From NCBI GenBank assembly GCA_030704845.1, contig JAUYKZ010000009.1:165407-229406 (forward strand): a DNA stretch of 64,000 nt, given 5' to 3'. The DNA comes from an archaeon (GTDB taxonomy: Archaea; Nanobdellota; Nanobdellia; Woesearchaeales; GW2011-AR9). The position numbers and the translations under genes were made by a program. The notes beneath the pieces were generated by a model. The model was not told the DNA's origin. It saw only the letters and a list, made by a program, of their open reading frames with translations, and made no database searches. Shown piece after piece: positions 51,630-60,213 of the stretch (position 1 is its first letter; every line of letters begins with the position of its first letter).

Positions 51630-52523
51630 TCACATTGATTCCAAACGCTTAATTCGGTCTTCGATTGGGGGGTGGGTACTAAATAAATTTTTAGTGAATG
51701 ACGATTTGGTTTTACGAAATGGCGTAGAAATGAAAAGGTGAGCCGTCGCTTTATTTGCATGATCAACTAACGGGTCTGGGTCATTTTGAATTTTACGTAA
51801 AGCATCAGCAAGTCCTTTGGGATATCTGGTTAATAAAGCGCCGGAAGCGTCAGCGAGATATTCCCGTTTTCTAGAAAGAGATAATTTGATTATTTCTCCA
51901 ACAATAGGAGCAAGAATTGCTAAAGCAAAACCAACCAAAATTAACACGATAGTAACTCCATTATTTTCACGATCTCTTCTTCCCCAGAGGAAACTACGTA
52001 ATAAAAAGTCTGAAAGAAGAACAGTTAATCCGACCATCACTGAAGCTAGAAGCATAACGCGAATGTCAAAATTTTTAATGTGGGACAGTTCGTGAGCAAT
52101 GACTCCTTCTAATTCTAAACGATTCATTTTTTCTAAAAGGCCAGTTGTTACGGTAACTGAAGAATGTTCAGGATCTCTGCCGGTAGCGAAAGCGTTCAAT
52201 GCAGAATCTTCGATGACATAAACTTTAGGGGGTTTAGGAAGTCCAGCTGCAATGGAAAGACCTTCAACAGTGTTTATTAGATGAGTATATTTTGGTTTAG
52301 TGGCTTCCTTAGCTTTAGTCATGGCAAGGATAGTTCCAGCTCCGCCATACCAGCTGAAAAGGAAATAGATGAAACCAATAAACAAAGAAAAAATAATCCC
52401 AAAAAGTTCGCTACCATAATAAAGACCAATAACTAGTCCAAGCAGGATAACCATCCCGAAAAAGAAAAATATCAGGAAAAATGATCGGCGTTTATTACTC
52501 GCAATTTCTTCGTAGATTCCCAT
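51630..52523 (-). CDS. htpX: HtpX-type membrane zinc metalloprotease
   Basis: It degrades misfolded membrane proteins. Two membrane helices at the N-terminus (about residues 15-60) are followed by the zinc site VIAHELSHIKNFD near residue 143, two more helices (about 155-210) and the third ligand region SRKREYLADASGALL. The length of 297 is normal. It is 17 bases downstream of the lemA gene; lemA-htpX pairs are common in bacteria and archaea. The end of the protein, FSTHPPIEDRIKRLE, is the typical HtpX terminus. Confidence 0.93.
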   Translation of the reverse strand: MGIYEEIASNKRRSFFLIFFFFGMVILLGLVIGLYYGSELFGIIFSLFIGFIYFLFSWYGGAGTILAMTKAKEATKPKYTHLINTVEGLSIAAGLPKPPKVYVIEDSALNAFATGRDPEHSSVTVTTGLLEKMNRLELEGVIAHELSHIKNFDIRVMLLASVMVGLTVLLSDFLLRSFLWGRRDRENNGVTIVLILVGFALAILAPIVGEIIKLSLSRKREYLADASGALLTRYPKGLADALRKIQNDPDPLVDHANKATAHLFISTPFRKTKSSFTKNLFSTHPPIEDRIKRLESM

Positions 52524-52540
52524 ATTAAAAAGAAAATAAA

Positions 52541-53086
52541 TTAAAATTCAACTTTAACGTTCTCCCGTTCTTTTCCTTTCGTTGAAAAAAATTCTCTTTC
52601 TTTAAATCCGAATAGTTTTGCGAAGATATTTTTTGGGAAGACTTGTAAAGCTTCATTGAATAACATGACAGAATCGTTATAAAATTGTCTAGCATAAGCA
52701 ATCTTAGATTCAGTACCAGATAATTCTTCTTGGAGCATCTTGAAATTCTCATTTGCTTTCAATTGAGGATAACTTTCAGCCACAGCGAAAATTGATTTAA
52801 GCGCGTCAGTTATTTGATTTGAAGCTTTCGCTTTCTGTTGCATACTACCCGTAACAAGGGAAGCTCTAGCTTTAGTAACTTCTTCTAATACGCCTTTCTC
52901 ATGTTTCATGTAACCTTTAACTGTACTAATCAGGTTAGGGATGAGATCAAATCTTCGTTTCAATTGAACGTCAATTTGCGACCAAGCGTTGTTTACGCGC
53001 ATCCTCAATTTAATGAGGCTATTATAAATGTAGATAATTAAAAGAACTACCACAACAATTATTCCAATAATCCATGAACTTACCAT
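52541..53086 (-). CDS. LemA family protein
   Basis: One N-terminal membrane helix (about residues 6-24) is followed by the LemA helical bundle: [20 protein letters not shown], then [20 protein letters not shown] and [20 protein letters not shown]. These three blocks are hallmarks of the family. The function is not settled in any organism, though LemA is often beside HtpX or other membrane peptidases, as here. The final residues ([18 protein letters not shown]) form the usual basic and then acidic end. Confidence 0.93.
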   Translation of the reverse strand: MVSSWIIGIIVVVVLLIIYIYNSLIKLRMRVNNAWSQIDVQLKRRFDLIPNLISTVKGYMKHEKGVLEEVTKARASLVTGSMQQKAKASNQITDALKSIFAVAESYPQLKANENFKMLQEELSGTESKIAYARQFYNDSVMLFNEALQVFPKNIFAKLFGFKEREFFSTKGKERENVKVEF

Positions 53087-53181
53087 TTTATTATTTTATG
53101 GGGTGGCGCTTTAAAAATCTTTCTCAATTTAATCTATCTTGTTCCTAAAGTTTTATAAAATCGTCTCCTCTTTTTTAAAAA

Positions 53182-53844
53182 GTGAAAACAGCAGATATAG
53201 GGGTATTATGCAGTTTAATGGCTATTGGTTGTGGTGAAAGGATTCCTACAGATTCTTGGAAAAGAACTTACCCTTGTTCAGCGCAAATAATGAGTTTTAC
53301 TGATGCTTCTAAAGAGCAGATTGGCAGAGAAAAAGAAGAAATAGTCAAATATCTCGAAAATAAAATTGATCCAAATATTCAGAAAGTTCCACCTATAGTG
53401 GTTTTAGAATTGATTTTAGAAGGAGGTTTGATTATTGAATGTGGAGATTCGATAAAAGATGACACTATCGCAACTTGGAACGGAGTGATTACATTAAACA
53501 ATAGATATCATGAACGGCTAGTTAATCATTATTTTAATTATCGGAGCACACTTACAGAAGAATTTGAATTAGATCCGGGCTTTATTGACGATTCACCACC
53601 AGAAGATTTTGAAGATATTTTTTATGCTGCCCATATGACCTATTTTGCTTTAGCAGATATGGCTGAAACATTGGTTCATGAAGGAACACATGCCGCGTTT
53701 GAGTTATCTGGTTTATCTCATCGACATCCTAAACAAAAAGATGGTTCTTTCGAATACGATCCGTTTTATGAATATGGAAAAGCAGCTAAAGAATTAATCT
53801 GGATAAAGTTTGGCGAAGAAGTCGATAAAATTCCTGAGAAATAA
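53182..53844 (+). CDS. Predicted zinc-metallopeptidase lipoprotein
   Basis: It starts with GTG. The short signal peptide ends in the lipobox MAIGC (cysteine near residue 17). Near residue 166 stands LVHEGTHAAFE, an HExxH zinc-binding motif followed by a helix, with an acidic glutamate in FEYDPFYEYGKAAKELIW about 30 residues on that could be the third ligand. Before it is a long helix (YFALADMAETLVHE). It may therefore be an extracellular peptidase. I cannot name the family. It is divergent from lemA, so three membrane or surface proteases or their partners are grouped. Confidence 0.7.
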   Translation: MKTADIGVLCSLMAIGCGERIPTDSWKRTYPCSAQIMSFTDASKEQIGREKEEIVKYLENKIDPNIQKVPPIVVLELILEGGLIIECGDSIKDDTIATWNGVITLNNRYHERLVNHYFNYRSTLTEEFELDPGFIDDSPPEDFEDIFYAAHMTYFALADMAETLVHEGTHAAFELSGLSHRHPKQKDGSFEYDPFYEYGKAAKELIWIKFGEEVDKIPEK

Positions 53845-53910
53845 TTATTCTATAAACAGCAAATTATATAAACGAAATTTACTTCTTTCAAGAATAAAAG
53901 AGGTTTGCTA

Positions 53911-54789
53911 GTGGTATTAGAACATATTTTCCCAGAAGATTGGTTAGAAAGAAAGGGCAGATATGCTTTTATTCTAGGTGTAGCTTATACTTTTGTAGGA
54001 GTATTAATTGCCTCTGTTCTTTTCCCGGGAGATCCAGCATTAGTCGCGGTAGCATTTACAGCAATGTTGTTATTACCCGAATTGTATAAAGTATTTTCTA
54101 TTGAAGAAAGAAAAGAACGATTGGAACAGCATGTGTCTCTTAAAGGAGTATGGAGAGATGATGCAGATGTAGTTAGAATTTACATTTTCTTATTTTTGGG
54201 AATATTGATTGTGTATGCAATCGGAACATTATTATTACCTTCATTTACGACTAACACTCTATTTAGAGAACAGTTGGAGATTAGGTTCGGACAAGGATTT
54301 GCCGGCAATGCGGTTTTTGGTTCTTTCTCACCAGATCTTTTCTTTAGTTTACTTAGTAATAACTTTTTGGTATTAATGGCTTGTTTTGTCCTAGCCCTTT
54401 TAACAGGTGATGGAGCAATTTTCTTGATTACTTGGAATGCTTCAGTATGGGGTACAATCTTTGGACTAACGGCAAAAAATGCAGCGGTTGTTTCAGGACA
54501 GCATCCAATCTTAGTTTTCGGAATGATTATGTTGATAGTTTTCCCACACATGATTTTGGAAGCAATGTCTTATTTCTTTGCGGCCATTTCTGGATCAGTT
54601 ATTTCAAAAGATGTTTTATTAGAAGATTTTGCTTCAAGCAGATTCTTTGAAGTATTTGGATTTAATTTATATCTCTTATTGTTTGGTTTAATTGTTTTAG
54701 TATTGGGAGCGGGTGTGGAAGCCTGGGTTCTTCACAATGTTGATGTTTATCAAGAAATAATTAAATTGAGTTTACAAGCTGTGCCTTAA
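53911..54789 (+). CDS. SpoIIM (DUF95) family integral membrane protein, second copy
   Basis: It is the paralogue of the protein at 1463: both start MVLE, carry the ITWNASVWGT or LTWNASVIAT motif before a helix and a conserved H-M-ILEAMSYFFAAISGSVIS or H-GIIEIAAYFIAGLAGGIIS region. I chose the GTG at 53911 with GAGGT six bases upstream rather than the TTG at 53905, because the TTG leaves no room for a binding site. A TTATATAAA box lies about 45 bases upstream. At 292 residues it is close in length to the first copy. Role unknown. Confidence 0.8.
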   Translation: MVLEHIFPEDWLERKGRYAFILGVAYTFVGVLIASVLFPGDPALVAVAFTAMLLLPELYKVFSIEERKERLEQHVSLKGVWRDDADVVRIYIFLFLGILIVYAIGTLLLPSFTTNTLFREQLEIRFGQGFAGNAVFGSFSPDLFFSLLSNNFLVLMACFVLALLTGDGAIFLITWNASVWGTIFGLTAKNAAVVSGQHPILVFGMIMLIVFPHMILEAMSYFFAAISGSVISKDVLLEDFASSRFFEVFGFNLYLLLFGLIVLVLGAGVEAWVLHNVDVYQEIIKLSLQAVP

Positions 54790-54852
54790 TTTTTCTGGAA
54801 GAAATCTTTATAAAAGAAGTTCTAAATTTAATAAGTGGTGTTTTAAGATAAA

Positions 54853-55671
54853 ATGCTACAAAATACACTCTTAGAAACAATTCAAGGATCTTACCGGGAT
54901 TTCTCTAAACTAGTCCCTGGCACCAGAAGACACGTTGATGAATTGTGGAATGATAGGTTGGTTAATCCTGAACTGAGAAATAAATGGTTTTATACTGCTG
55001 ACGGAGCAGTTTATTTCACGCGCGATGGCAAACCTTATTTTGCTATTACAAGAGAAAGAAGTAATCCTGCTTTCAAGAATCTTGACGAAGCATATAAGCA
55101 ATTGGGAGAAACAAGAAATTATCGTGTGCCTGAAGAAGATTTAGAATCCGCTCTTGCTGATCCAGAAACGGAATTATTTGAGTTATCTAAATTAAACTGG
55201 AATAACTCTCTCTTAGAATTATCTACTAAAAATCCTGAACTAGATTCTCTTAGTGAGGATGGAAGAAGGTTAATTCATCGTGTTTATGGCAAAGATAACT
55301 TTGATGAAGTCATGTCTATGTTAGCTAAACGGTGGTCTATAACAAGAACTTACGTTTTGAATCCTGATTATGTTCGTGAACATGCTTCTGCTGGTGCATT
55401 CGGGCGGGCGTCCTGGTTGTGGAACATTAGCTTCTACGCAGATGATTACAATATCAGTGGTCATTACCGCCTTCGTGGGGTAGTTCAATCCGAGTCCGCA
55501 GGCGAGAGTAATAGTGATCGCGCAAAAAAACGTGGTAGATTATCCGTTTTCAAAGGAATGGAAGGTGGAGAACTATCTGTGATTGGTGAGGGTGTAGGCG
55601 GTTTAACAGTTACAAGTGAAGAGCCAGTTGAAGAAAAAAGATATTTCTGGAAGAAAATACTTAGAAAATAA
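54853..55671 (+). CDS. Paralogous family protein with GTRRHVD motif and C-terminal tag, member 2
   Basis: It opens with LLETIQGSYRDFSKLVPGTR, then RHVDELW, and continues with ADGAVYFTRDGKPYFAITRE and PEEDLESALADPETE, a section nearly identical to the protein at 63286 over at least 110 residues. Near the C-terminus is the tag KRGRLSVFKGMEGGELSVIG, then EGVGGLTV, also found in the protein at 41842, followed by a basic end (RYFWKKILRK). The middle has WSITRTYVLNPDYVREH and is aromatic-rich. No known family was recognised; no signal peptide or membrane segment is visible, so it is likely cytoplasmic. Confidence 0.65.
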   Translation: MLQNTLLETIQGSYRDFSKLVPGTRRHVDELWNDRLVNPELRNKWFYTADGAVYFTRDGKPYFAITRERSNPAFKNLDEAYKQLGETRNYRVPEEDLESALADPETELFELSKLNWNNSLLELSTKNPELDSLSEDGRRLIHRVYGKDNFDEVMSMLAKRWSITRTYVLNPDYVREHASAGAFGRASWLWNISFYADDYNISGHYRLRGVVQSESAGESNSDRAKKRGRLSVFKGMEGGELSVIGEGVGGLTVTSEEPVEEKRYFWKKILRK

Positions 55672-55684
55672 AACGAATTCTCAT

Positions 55685-56500
55685 TTATTCATGCGGTTTA
55701 CAAGTATCATAGAAATCGCATTTACCAGTTGACCATTTACAAAGTGGAGTAATGGTTTTAGGATAATCATGAACTTCTTCAGTAGAAGAAGTGTGTGTAT
55801 GAATCAGTTCAACTTCTTTTTTTGCCAATTCAATTAACTCTTGGTCTACATTCATCATCTTCAATTTGTGGCGGAGAAAAAAGATGCCAACTTTTGAAGG
55901 GATTTCCCCATGTTTCTCAAAATATAACAAAGAATATATCGCTAGTTGAAGACGAATAGCATCTTTCATGTCAAAAGTGGAATTTGTTTTATAATCAATG
56001 ATATGAACCTCATTTTCTAAATGATGGATGGCATCAATAAAACCTCTGAGAGAATAATTGTCTGATTGGTAATGCTCTTCTCTAATTGGAGTTAAATTCT
56101 TGAAAGCTTCCTGGACGGTGAGATTTTTTCCGGTAATTTCTTTGTTAATTGTTTCAATGAAATGATTTGCCCAATTTACCAGCATCAACATGGTTTCTTC
56201 AAAATAAAATCTTTCTTGATCTTTACTCAATTTAAGTCCGAACAGATTTTTTTGATATTTTGTCCATTGTTTGAGTAACATGTTCTGCATTTCAGTTCTA
56301 GTTTTTATTGCAAAATCATCTTTAGTCCATTGTGAATAATCAAGATCATAGAAATCTTCTAAACAAGAATGAGCTATATTCCCCCGGACTTGGTGTATGT
56401 TAGGTAAGGTAGGTAGTTTTTCAATATATTGATAATAATACTTTCGTTTACACTGTTTAAATGTGTTTATAGACGATGGTGATTCAACTCTTTTTGCCAA
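55685..56500 (-). CDS. RecB-family PD-(D/E)xK nuclease with cysteine cluster
   Basis: It resembles Cas4, AddB and RecB nuclease domains. The N-terminal PSSINTFKQCKRKYYYQYIE is the usual first motif with a cysteine; the catalytic core is LRGFIDAIHHLENEVHIIDYKTNS (GxxDxI ... D-x-K, about residues 150-175); and three cysteines near the end (LCKWSTGKCDFYDTC) with the first could hold an iron-sulfur cluster as in Cas4. No CRISPR array or cas gene is in the window, so a repair role is more likely than adaptation. It is divergent from the aIF1A gene. Confidence 0.85.
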   Translation of the reverse strand: MAKRVESPSSINTFKQCKRKYYYQYIEKLPTLPNIHQVRGNIAHSCLEDFYDLDYSQWTKDDFAIKTRTEMQNMLLKQWTKYQKNLFGLKLSKDQERFYFEETMLMLVNWANHFIETINKEITGKNLTVQEAFKNLTPIREEHYQSDNYSLRGFIDAIHHLENEVHIIDYKTNSTFDMKDAIRLQLAIYSLLYFEKHGEIPSKVGIFFLRHKLKMMNVDQELIELAKKEVELIHTHTSSTEEVHDYPKTITPLCKWSTGKCDFYDTCKPHE

Positions 56501-56628
56501 TAACTTTACCTCCTTTATCTGAAAAGGGAGGAATGGGGGTAGTTTATATGTTTTTCCCGTGGTTGTCTAGTGGGTATCTTCATCTTGAACGGGATAGTTT
56601 TATAAAAGGGCCACTCTTTTTTGATATC

Positions 56629-56952
56629 ATGTCGAGACCAATGCCGGAAGAAGAATCACAAGTAATTAGGGTACGTATCCCCCAAGGGAAAGAAGTTTTA
56701 GGGATTGTACAACAAAGACTAGGTGGTAGCCGGATGAGGGTTCTTTGTCTTGATGGAAGGGAAAGAATATGTAGAATTCCTGGAAGACTTAGAAGGGGAT
56801 TATGGGTTAGAGAAAATGATGTTGTAATCGTAGAACCCTGGGAACTTGGTGGAGATAATAAAGGGGATGTTATTTTTAAATATAGAAGTTCTGCCGAAGT
56901 TTCTTTCTTACGTAAAAAAGGTTATCTAAAAGGAATTGAAGAAGAGTTCTGA
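56629..56952 (+). CDS. eif1A: Translation initiation factor aIF1A
   Basis: It binds the ribosomal A site and helps start codon choice. From the ATG at 56629 the protein has 107 residues with the S1-like OB-fold: QVIRVRIPQGKEVLGIVQQR, MRVLCLDGRERICRIPGRLR and WVRENDVVIVEPWELG. A longer open frame extends upstream to 56476, but the TTTTATAAAA box centred about 28 bases before 56629 and the typical aIF1A N-terminus MSRPMPEEE show the shorter, leaderless form to be right. Confidence 0.94.
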   Translation: MSRPMPEEESQVIRVRIPQGKEVLGIVQQRLGGSRMRVLCLDGRERICRIPGRLRRGLWVRENDVVIVEPWELGGDNKGDVIFKYRSSAEVSFLRKKGYLKGIEEEF

Positions 56953-57003
56953 TACTACTCAAGAATAGAAATCAATATAAACTACTTCTTCTCATAGAAA
57001 TTC

Positions 57004-57720
57004 ATGGTGGAAACGAGGAAGGGGTTGGTTTTGAACGGTGTTCTGTTTTTAATCGTTTGTCTTGGTTTGGTGCAAATTATCCGAACCACGCAGAGCACCA
57101 CTTTCTTCTTTTTTGAATCATTAGGTTTATTATTTCTGATGTTCCTAATCCTTTTAGGATTTGTTGGAGCAGGAAAAGAATGGGGTCGAAAATTATTTTT
57201 GACTATTTTTATATTGTACGCTCTAAACCTTGTTGTTGTATGGTGGTTACTACGAGGATCCATTTTTGGTTTCCTCGTAGTTATCGCTGTATTGGGAATA
57301 ATTATTAACATCTCGAAAAGAAATTCTGAACCTGTAGTCGAAGAGGTTCATAGTATGGTTTTTGATGAACCTAAAGATTCTAAATCTTCTAAATCGGAAG
57401 CAGTAGTAGAAGCTAAAGTTGTGGAGTTAAAAAAAGAAAAAAAATCTAAAACTGTTAAAGAGTCTAAACCTGTTAAAGAGAAATTGCCAAAAACAGAGAA
57501 GACAACTATCACAGTTGTAGAGAAAAAAACGGAAAAGAAAACTCCTGCGGTCTCAGTTAAACATTCTCCTGGTAAATTTGTTGCAAGTAAAAACAGTAAT
57601 GTATATCACGTGCCGAAATGTGAATGGGCAAAAAAGATAGCTCCGATAAGACAAGTATGGTTCATGGCAAAAGAAAATGCTTGGGAAAAAGGTTTGAAAG
57701 CACATAGTTGTGTTGAATAG
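57004..57720 (+). CDS. Membrane protein with C-terminal Ada-like zinc motif
   Basis: Four hydrophobic segments (about residues 8-25, 32-50, 60-80 and 85-103) are followed by a highly charged, lysine- and glutamate-rich linker (about 110-195) with repeats of KTVKESKPVKE type. The last 45 residues read FVASKNSNVYHVPKCEWAKK ... ENAWEKGLKAHSC, a pattern like the small zinc-binding Ada_Zn or calcium-binding surface modules in which YHxPxC and a final C coordinate metal. The linker could carry the module across a wall or through cytoplasm. A TATA-like ATATAAA lies about 26 bases before the ATG. Function unknown. Confidence 0.65.
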   Translation: MVETRKGLVLNGVLFLIVCLGLVQIIRTTQSTTFFFFESLGLLFLMFLILLGFVGAGKEWGRKLFLTIFILYALNLVVVWWLLRGSIFGFLVVIAVLGIIINISKRNSEPVVEEVHSMVFDEPKDSKSSKSEAVVEAKVVELKKEKKSKTVKESKPVKEKLPKTEKTTITVVEKKTEKKTPAVSVKHSPGKFVASKNSNVYHVPKCEWAKKIAPIRQVWFMAKENAWEKGLKAHSCVE

Positions 57721-57744
57721 TTCTTTTAGTATTTTAGTAAATAA

Positions 57745-58182
57745 TTATTTTTCATTCTTCCAGAAATAAATCACTAATCCTAATGCACCAATAGTTATAG
57801 CCAGATCTGCAATATTGAATGCAGGCCAAAATGCTAGATCAATAAAATCAATTACCACTTTTCTAAATACTCTATCTAATAGATTTCCAAATGTACCTCC
57901 GAGAAATAATGCTACAAAGATCTGAGCTTCATGATGATTTGGAATTTTTTTATAAGTCGAGATAATTATTAAAGCAACAATTGCAGAAATAATAGCAAGA
58001 GCAGTCGTATTGTTTTGCAATATTCCAAAACCTGCACCAGTATTATACACCAAATGAATTGTTAAAAAAAAGGCATTTATTTGGGGTTGTTTTAAGAGAA
58101 CGATATATTTTGTAAGTTGGTCAGCAAGGATTACTAAGAGGGTGACTGCACCAAATAGGGGGAGGAATGATTTTTTCACCAT
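57745..58182 (-). CDS. lspA: Lipoprotein signal peptidase (signal peptidase II)
   Basis: It cuts the signal peptide from lipid-modified proteins. Four membrane helices and all LspA blocks are present in 145 residues: ILADQLTKYIV, LVYNTGAGFGI, GGTFGNLLDRVFRKVVIDFI (catalytic aspartate near residue 97) and WPAFNIADLAITIG (catalytic aspartate near 122). Most archaea lack this bacterial enzyme, so its presence suggests transfer from bacteria or retention in a DPANN lineage. At least five predicted lipobox proteins lie in this window, so the enzyme has substrates. No lgt-like gene is visible here. It overlaps the next gene upstream by 7 bases. Confidence 0.93.
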   Translation of the reverse strand: MVKKSFLPLFGAVTLLVILADQLTKYIVLLKQPQINAFFLTIHLVYNTGAGFGILQNNTTALAIISAIVALIIISTYKKIPNHHEAQIFVALFLGGTFGNLLDRVFRKVVIDFIDLAFWPAFNIADLAITIGALGLVIYFWKNEK

Positions 58183-58511
58183 AAGCGCTGTTTCTGCTGC
58201 TGAGTTCCGGCAGCTTGTTCTAAATTAGCTAGACGTTGTTCCATAGAACTAAGAATGACTTTAATCGTTTCAAGTTTACTACTAATTAATTCAAGATCTT
58301 TTTCTATATTAGATGTTTGGGGAGATTGTATTCTTCCAGGGGGAGATTCTAATCCTAATACTGGTTGGTCTCCGAAAGAAGGATTATCTAACCCTAAACG
58401 ATCCTGTCCAAGACCTAATGGGTCCCGGGAAAATCCGCGTCCGACCTCTTTATTGGTGATGTCATCAAAAGGATCACTTTTTTTTTTCCTGATTTTATCT
58501 AGAAAACTCAT
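58176..58511 (-). CDS. Small coiled-coil protein upstream of lspA
   Basis: Its 111 residues begin MSFLDKIRKKKSDPFDDITN, have a glycine- and proline-rich low-complexity middle (LGLGQDRLGLDNPSFG) and end in a coiled coil (LELISSKLETIKVILSSMEQ) plus a glutamine-rich tail. No membrane segment. Proteins of this plan are frequent hypotheticals in DPANN. The stop overlaps the lspA start by 7 bases, so the two are co-translated, which may mean that the small protein helps lipoprotein processing, but that is only positional. Confidence 0.65.
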   Translation of the reverse strand: MSFLDKIRKKKSDPFDDITNKEVGRGFSRDPLGLGQDRLGLDNPSFGDQPVLGLESPPGRIQSPQTSNIEKDLELISSKLETIKVILSSMEQRLANLEQAAGTQQQKQRLW

Positions 58512-58630
58512 TAGTAGAAGTAATCTTTTAGATATTTTAAAGGTTGCGTTTTAAGAAATTCAACTAAAATGGAGATTATTTAGAATAAATCTTAGAAAAT
58601 TTAATAAAACGGTGAATAAAATAAGAACTT

Positions 58631-58861
58631 ATGGTCAATACAGAAAATAAATCAGAAACAATTGGATTTCATAAAGGTTCTTTAGCAACATTAAGTAAAG
58701 AACGTGAAGAATTAATGAGAATTCTTCAAATTGTAGAACATTTAATGCAGATGCATATCAAAGAGCTTAAAGACCTTGGCGTAGATTTAGCAGCTGAGGC
58801 TAAGCAGGGAGAAACTGTAAGTAAACTTAAAGGCAAGAAACCAATTGAAGATGTGTTGTGA
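58631..58861 (+). CDS. Small helical protein (76 aa)
   Basis: A predicted helical hairpin: KGSLATLSKEREELMRILQI followed by VEHLMQMHIKELKDLGVDLA and a short basic end. There is no cysteine, membrane segment or known motif. It is divergent from the coiled-coil/lspA pair and convergent with the amidohydrolase. The regular helix content, proper ATG and codon use like its neighbours argue for a real gene. Function unknown. Confidence 0.55.
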   Translation: MVNTENKSETIGFHKGSLATLSKEREELMRILQIVEHLMQMHIKELKDLGVDLAAEAKQGETVSKLKGKKPIEDVL

Positions 58862-58882
58862 TAATCTTATAATTCTCGCGGA

Positions 58883-59689
58883 TTATAATTTAAACACTTT
58901 TTTTGCATTTTCATAAAAGATCTTGGAATGATGTTCCTTAGAAACAGCTCGTTTAATTATTTTTATATATTCTTTCATATCAACTAATGGCCAATCGCTA
59001 CCATACAAGAATTTATCAGGACGCTCACTAGCTTCCAAGGCATAACGAATATCAGAAATAACATATGCCGGAGTTTTAGGAGTACACCCAATACAAAAAG
59101 CTGATAAATCTGCATAAACATTTTCATTCTTGTAAACTAATTCGGCAGCTTCCCTAACCCACGGAAAACCCAAGTGAGCAAGAATAAATGTGGTTTCAGG
59201 AAACTTAACAGCAATTTCATCAACTGATAAAGGGTGAGAATATTTTACTAAATATTTACTTCCGAAGGTATCGCCGGTATGAATTATTACCGGGAGACCA
59301 TATTTGCCGGCTAACTTATAAAACGGAAAATATTTTTTATCATTGGGGTATACTGGGTGATATCCAGGAAATATTTTGATGCCAACAATCTGTTTATTTT
59401 TCATTAATTTTTCAACGGCCTTGACATAATTAGTACTCACATAATTAGGATTAATACTGCAAACTGATCTTAAACGAGAATCTTTTTTTGCTTGAGCTAA
59501 CAATAGATTGCTTTCTCCTGGAGTCGGATCTGAGGTTTTAGTGGTAATAGCAATTACGTTTAGGATAGAATTATCTCTCATTGATTTTTGTAATCCGTTC
59601 CATGAAAAATCAATGCCATTCTTTTTAGCAAAATCTTTTGTTTCTTTTTCAGAAAAAGACGTATGAATGTGTGCATCAATAATCTTCAT
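58883..59689 (-). CDS. Amidohydrolase family 2 (metal-dependent TIM-barrel hydrolase)
   Basis: The family metal sites are visible: DAHIHTSFSE at the N-terminus, VIIHTGD near residue 140, ILAHLGFPW near 173 and the catalytic LYGSDWP near 232. This is the COG2159 type, whose members include decarboxylases and lactonases. The exact substrate cannot be told from sequence. The gene stands alone on its strand and shares no pathway with its neighbours. Confidence 0.88.
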   Translation of the reverse strand: MKIIDAHIHTSFSEKETKDFAKKNGIDFSWNGLQKSMRDNSILNVIAITTKTSDPTPGESNLLLAQAKKDSRLRSVCSINPNYVSTNYVKAVEKLMKNKQIVGIKIFPGYHPVYPNDKKYFPFYKLAGKYGLPVIIHTGDTFGSKYLVKYSHPLSVDEIAVKFPETTFILAHLGFPWVREAAELVYKNENVYADLSAFCIGCTPKTPAYVISDIRYALEASERPDKFLYGSDWPLVDMKEYIKIIKRAVSKEHHSKIFYENAKKVFKL

Positions 59690-59739
59690 GCTAAATGAGA
59701 TATAATCTAACTATATAAAATCTGCGACCTAAGACTTAT

Positions 59740-60207
59740 TCAAAGAATGGTTTCTCCACGATACATTTTTGGCATGAAATTTAAAATTTTCCCATCCTTA
59801 TATCTGGAAGAACCAAGAATCTCGTTCTCATAACGAAGAATAATCATTCTATCTTCTTCTTTTAAATCTTTAACTAAATCCAATCCTTCAAAATATGTTA
59901 TGGTTTCCTCTTTAGATAAATCAACAATATTGGTTGGTTCTCCATCAGAATTTTCTACAAAGAAAGCTGTACCTTCTTTGCTAAGTCTGAGCTGGTTGTT
60001 TTTATATTCTCCCAGATTTAAACCGATCTTATCAATCCGAAGGTTATCTAAATTAACCTTGCTAATTTCTTTATTAACCAGAAATAATCTCTCTCTCTCA
60101 TTTAGAAGAAAAGCATAATCGCCTTTAATTGATACTCCGTACTCTTTAATCATTACTTCACGAAGTTTTTTAACTTCCTTTGAATTGAATATTTTTAATT
60201 TCTGCAT
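59740..60207 (-). CDS. PUA-like RNA-binding protein (COG3270-like)
   Basis: It matches the small archaeal proteins related to the C-terminal domain of NOL1/NOP2/Sun rRNA methyltransferases and to Nip7. Typical pieces are MQKLKIFNSKEVKKLREVMI at the start, LFLVNKEISKVNLDNLRIDK, IGLNLGEYKNNQLRLSKEGT and the PUA-like end DRMIILRYENEILGSSRYKD with KILNFMPK. It probably binds rRNA or tRNA. It lies six bases after the infB gene on the same strand, so the pair is co-transcribed; both would then serve translation. Confidence 0.75.
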   Translation of the reverse strand: MQKLKIFNSKEVKKLREVMIKEYGVSIKGDYAFLLNERERLFLVNKEISKVNLDNLRIDKIGLNLGEYKNNQLRLSKEGTAFFVENSDGEPTNIVDLSKEETITYFEGLDLVKDLKEEDRMIILRYENEILGSSRYKDGKILNFMPKMYRGETIL

Positions 60208-60213
60208 TTTGTT

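Noticed and set aside
55685..56500. Cas4 of a CRISPR system
   Set aside because: The fold and cysteines fit Cas4-like nucleases, but there is no array or other cas gene in the window, so only the broader RecB-like family is claimed.
56476..56628. Upstream extension of aIF1A
   Set aside because: A good TATA box lies inside the extension, and the product from 56629 has the normal length and N-terminus of aIF1A.
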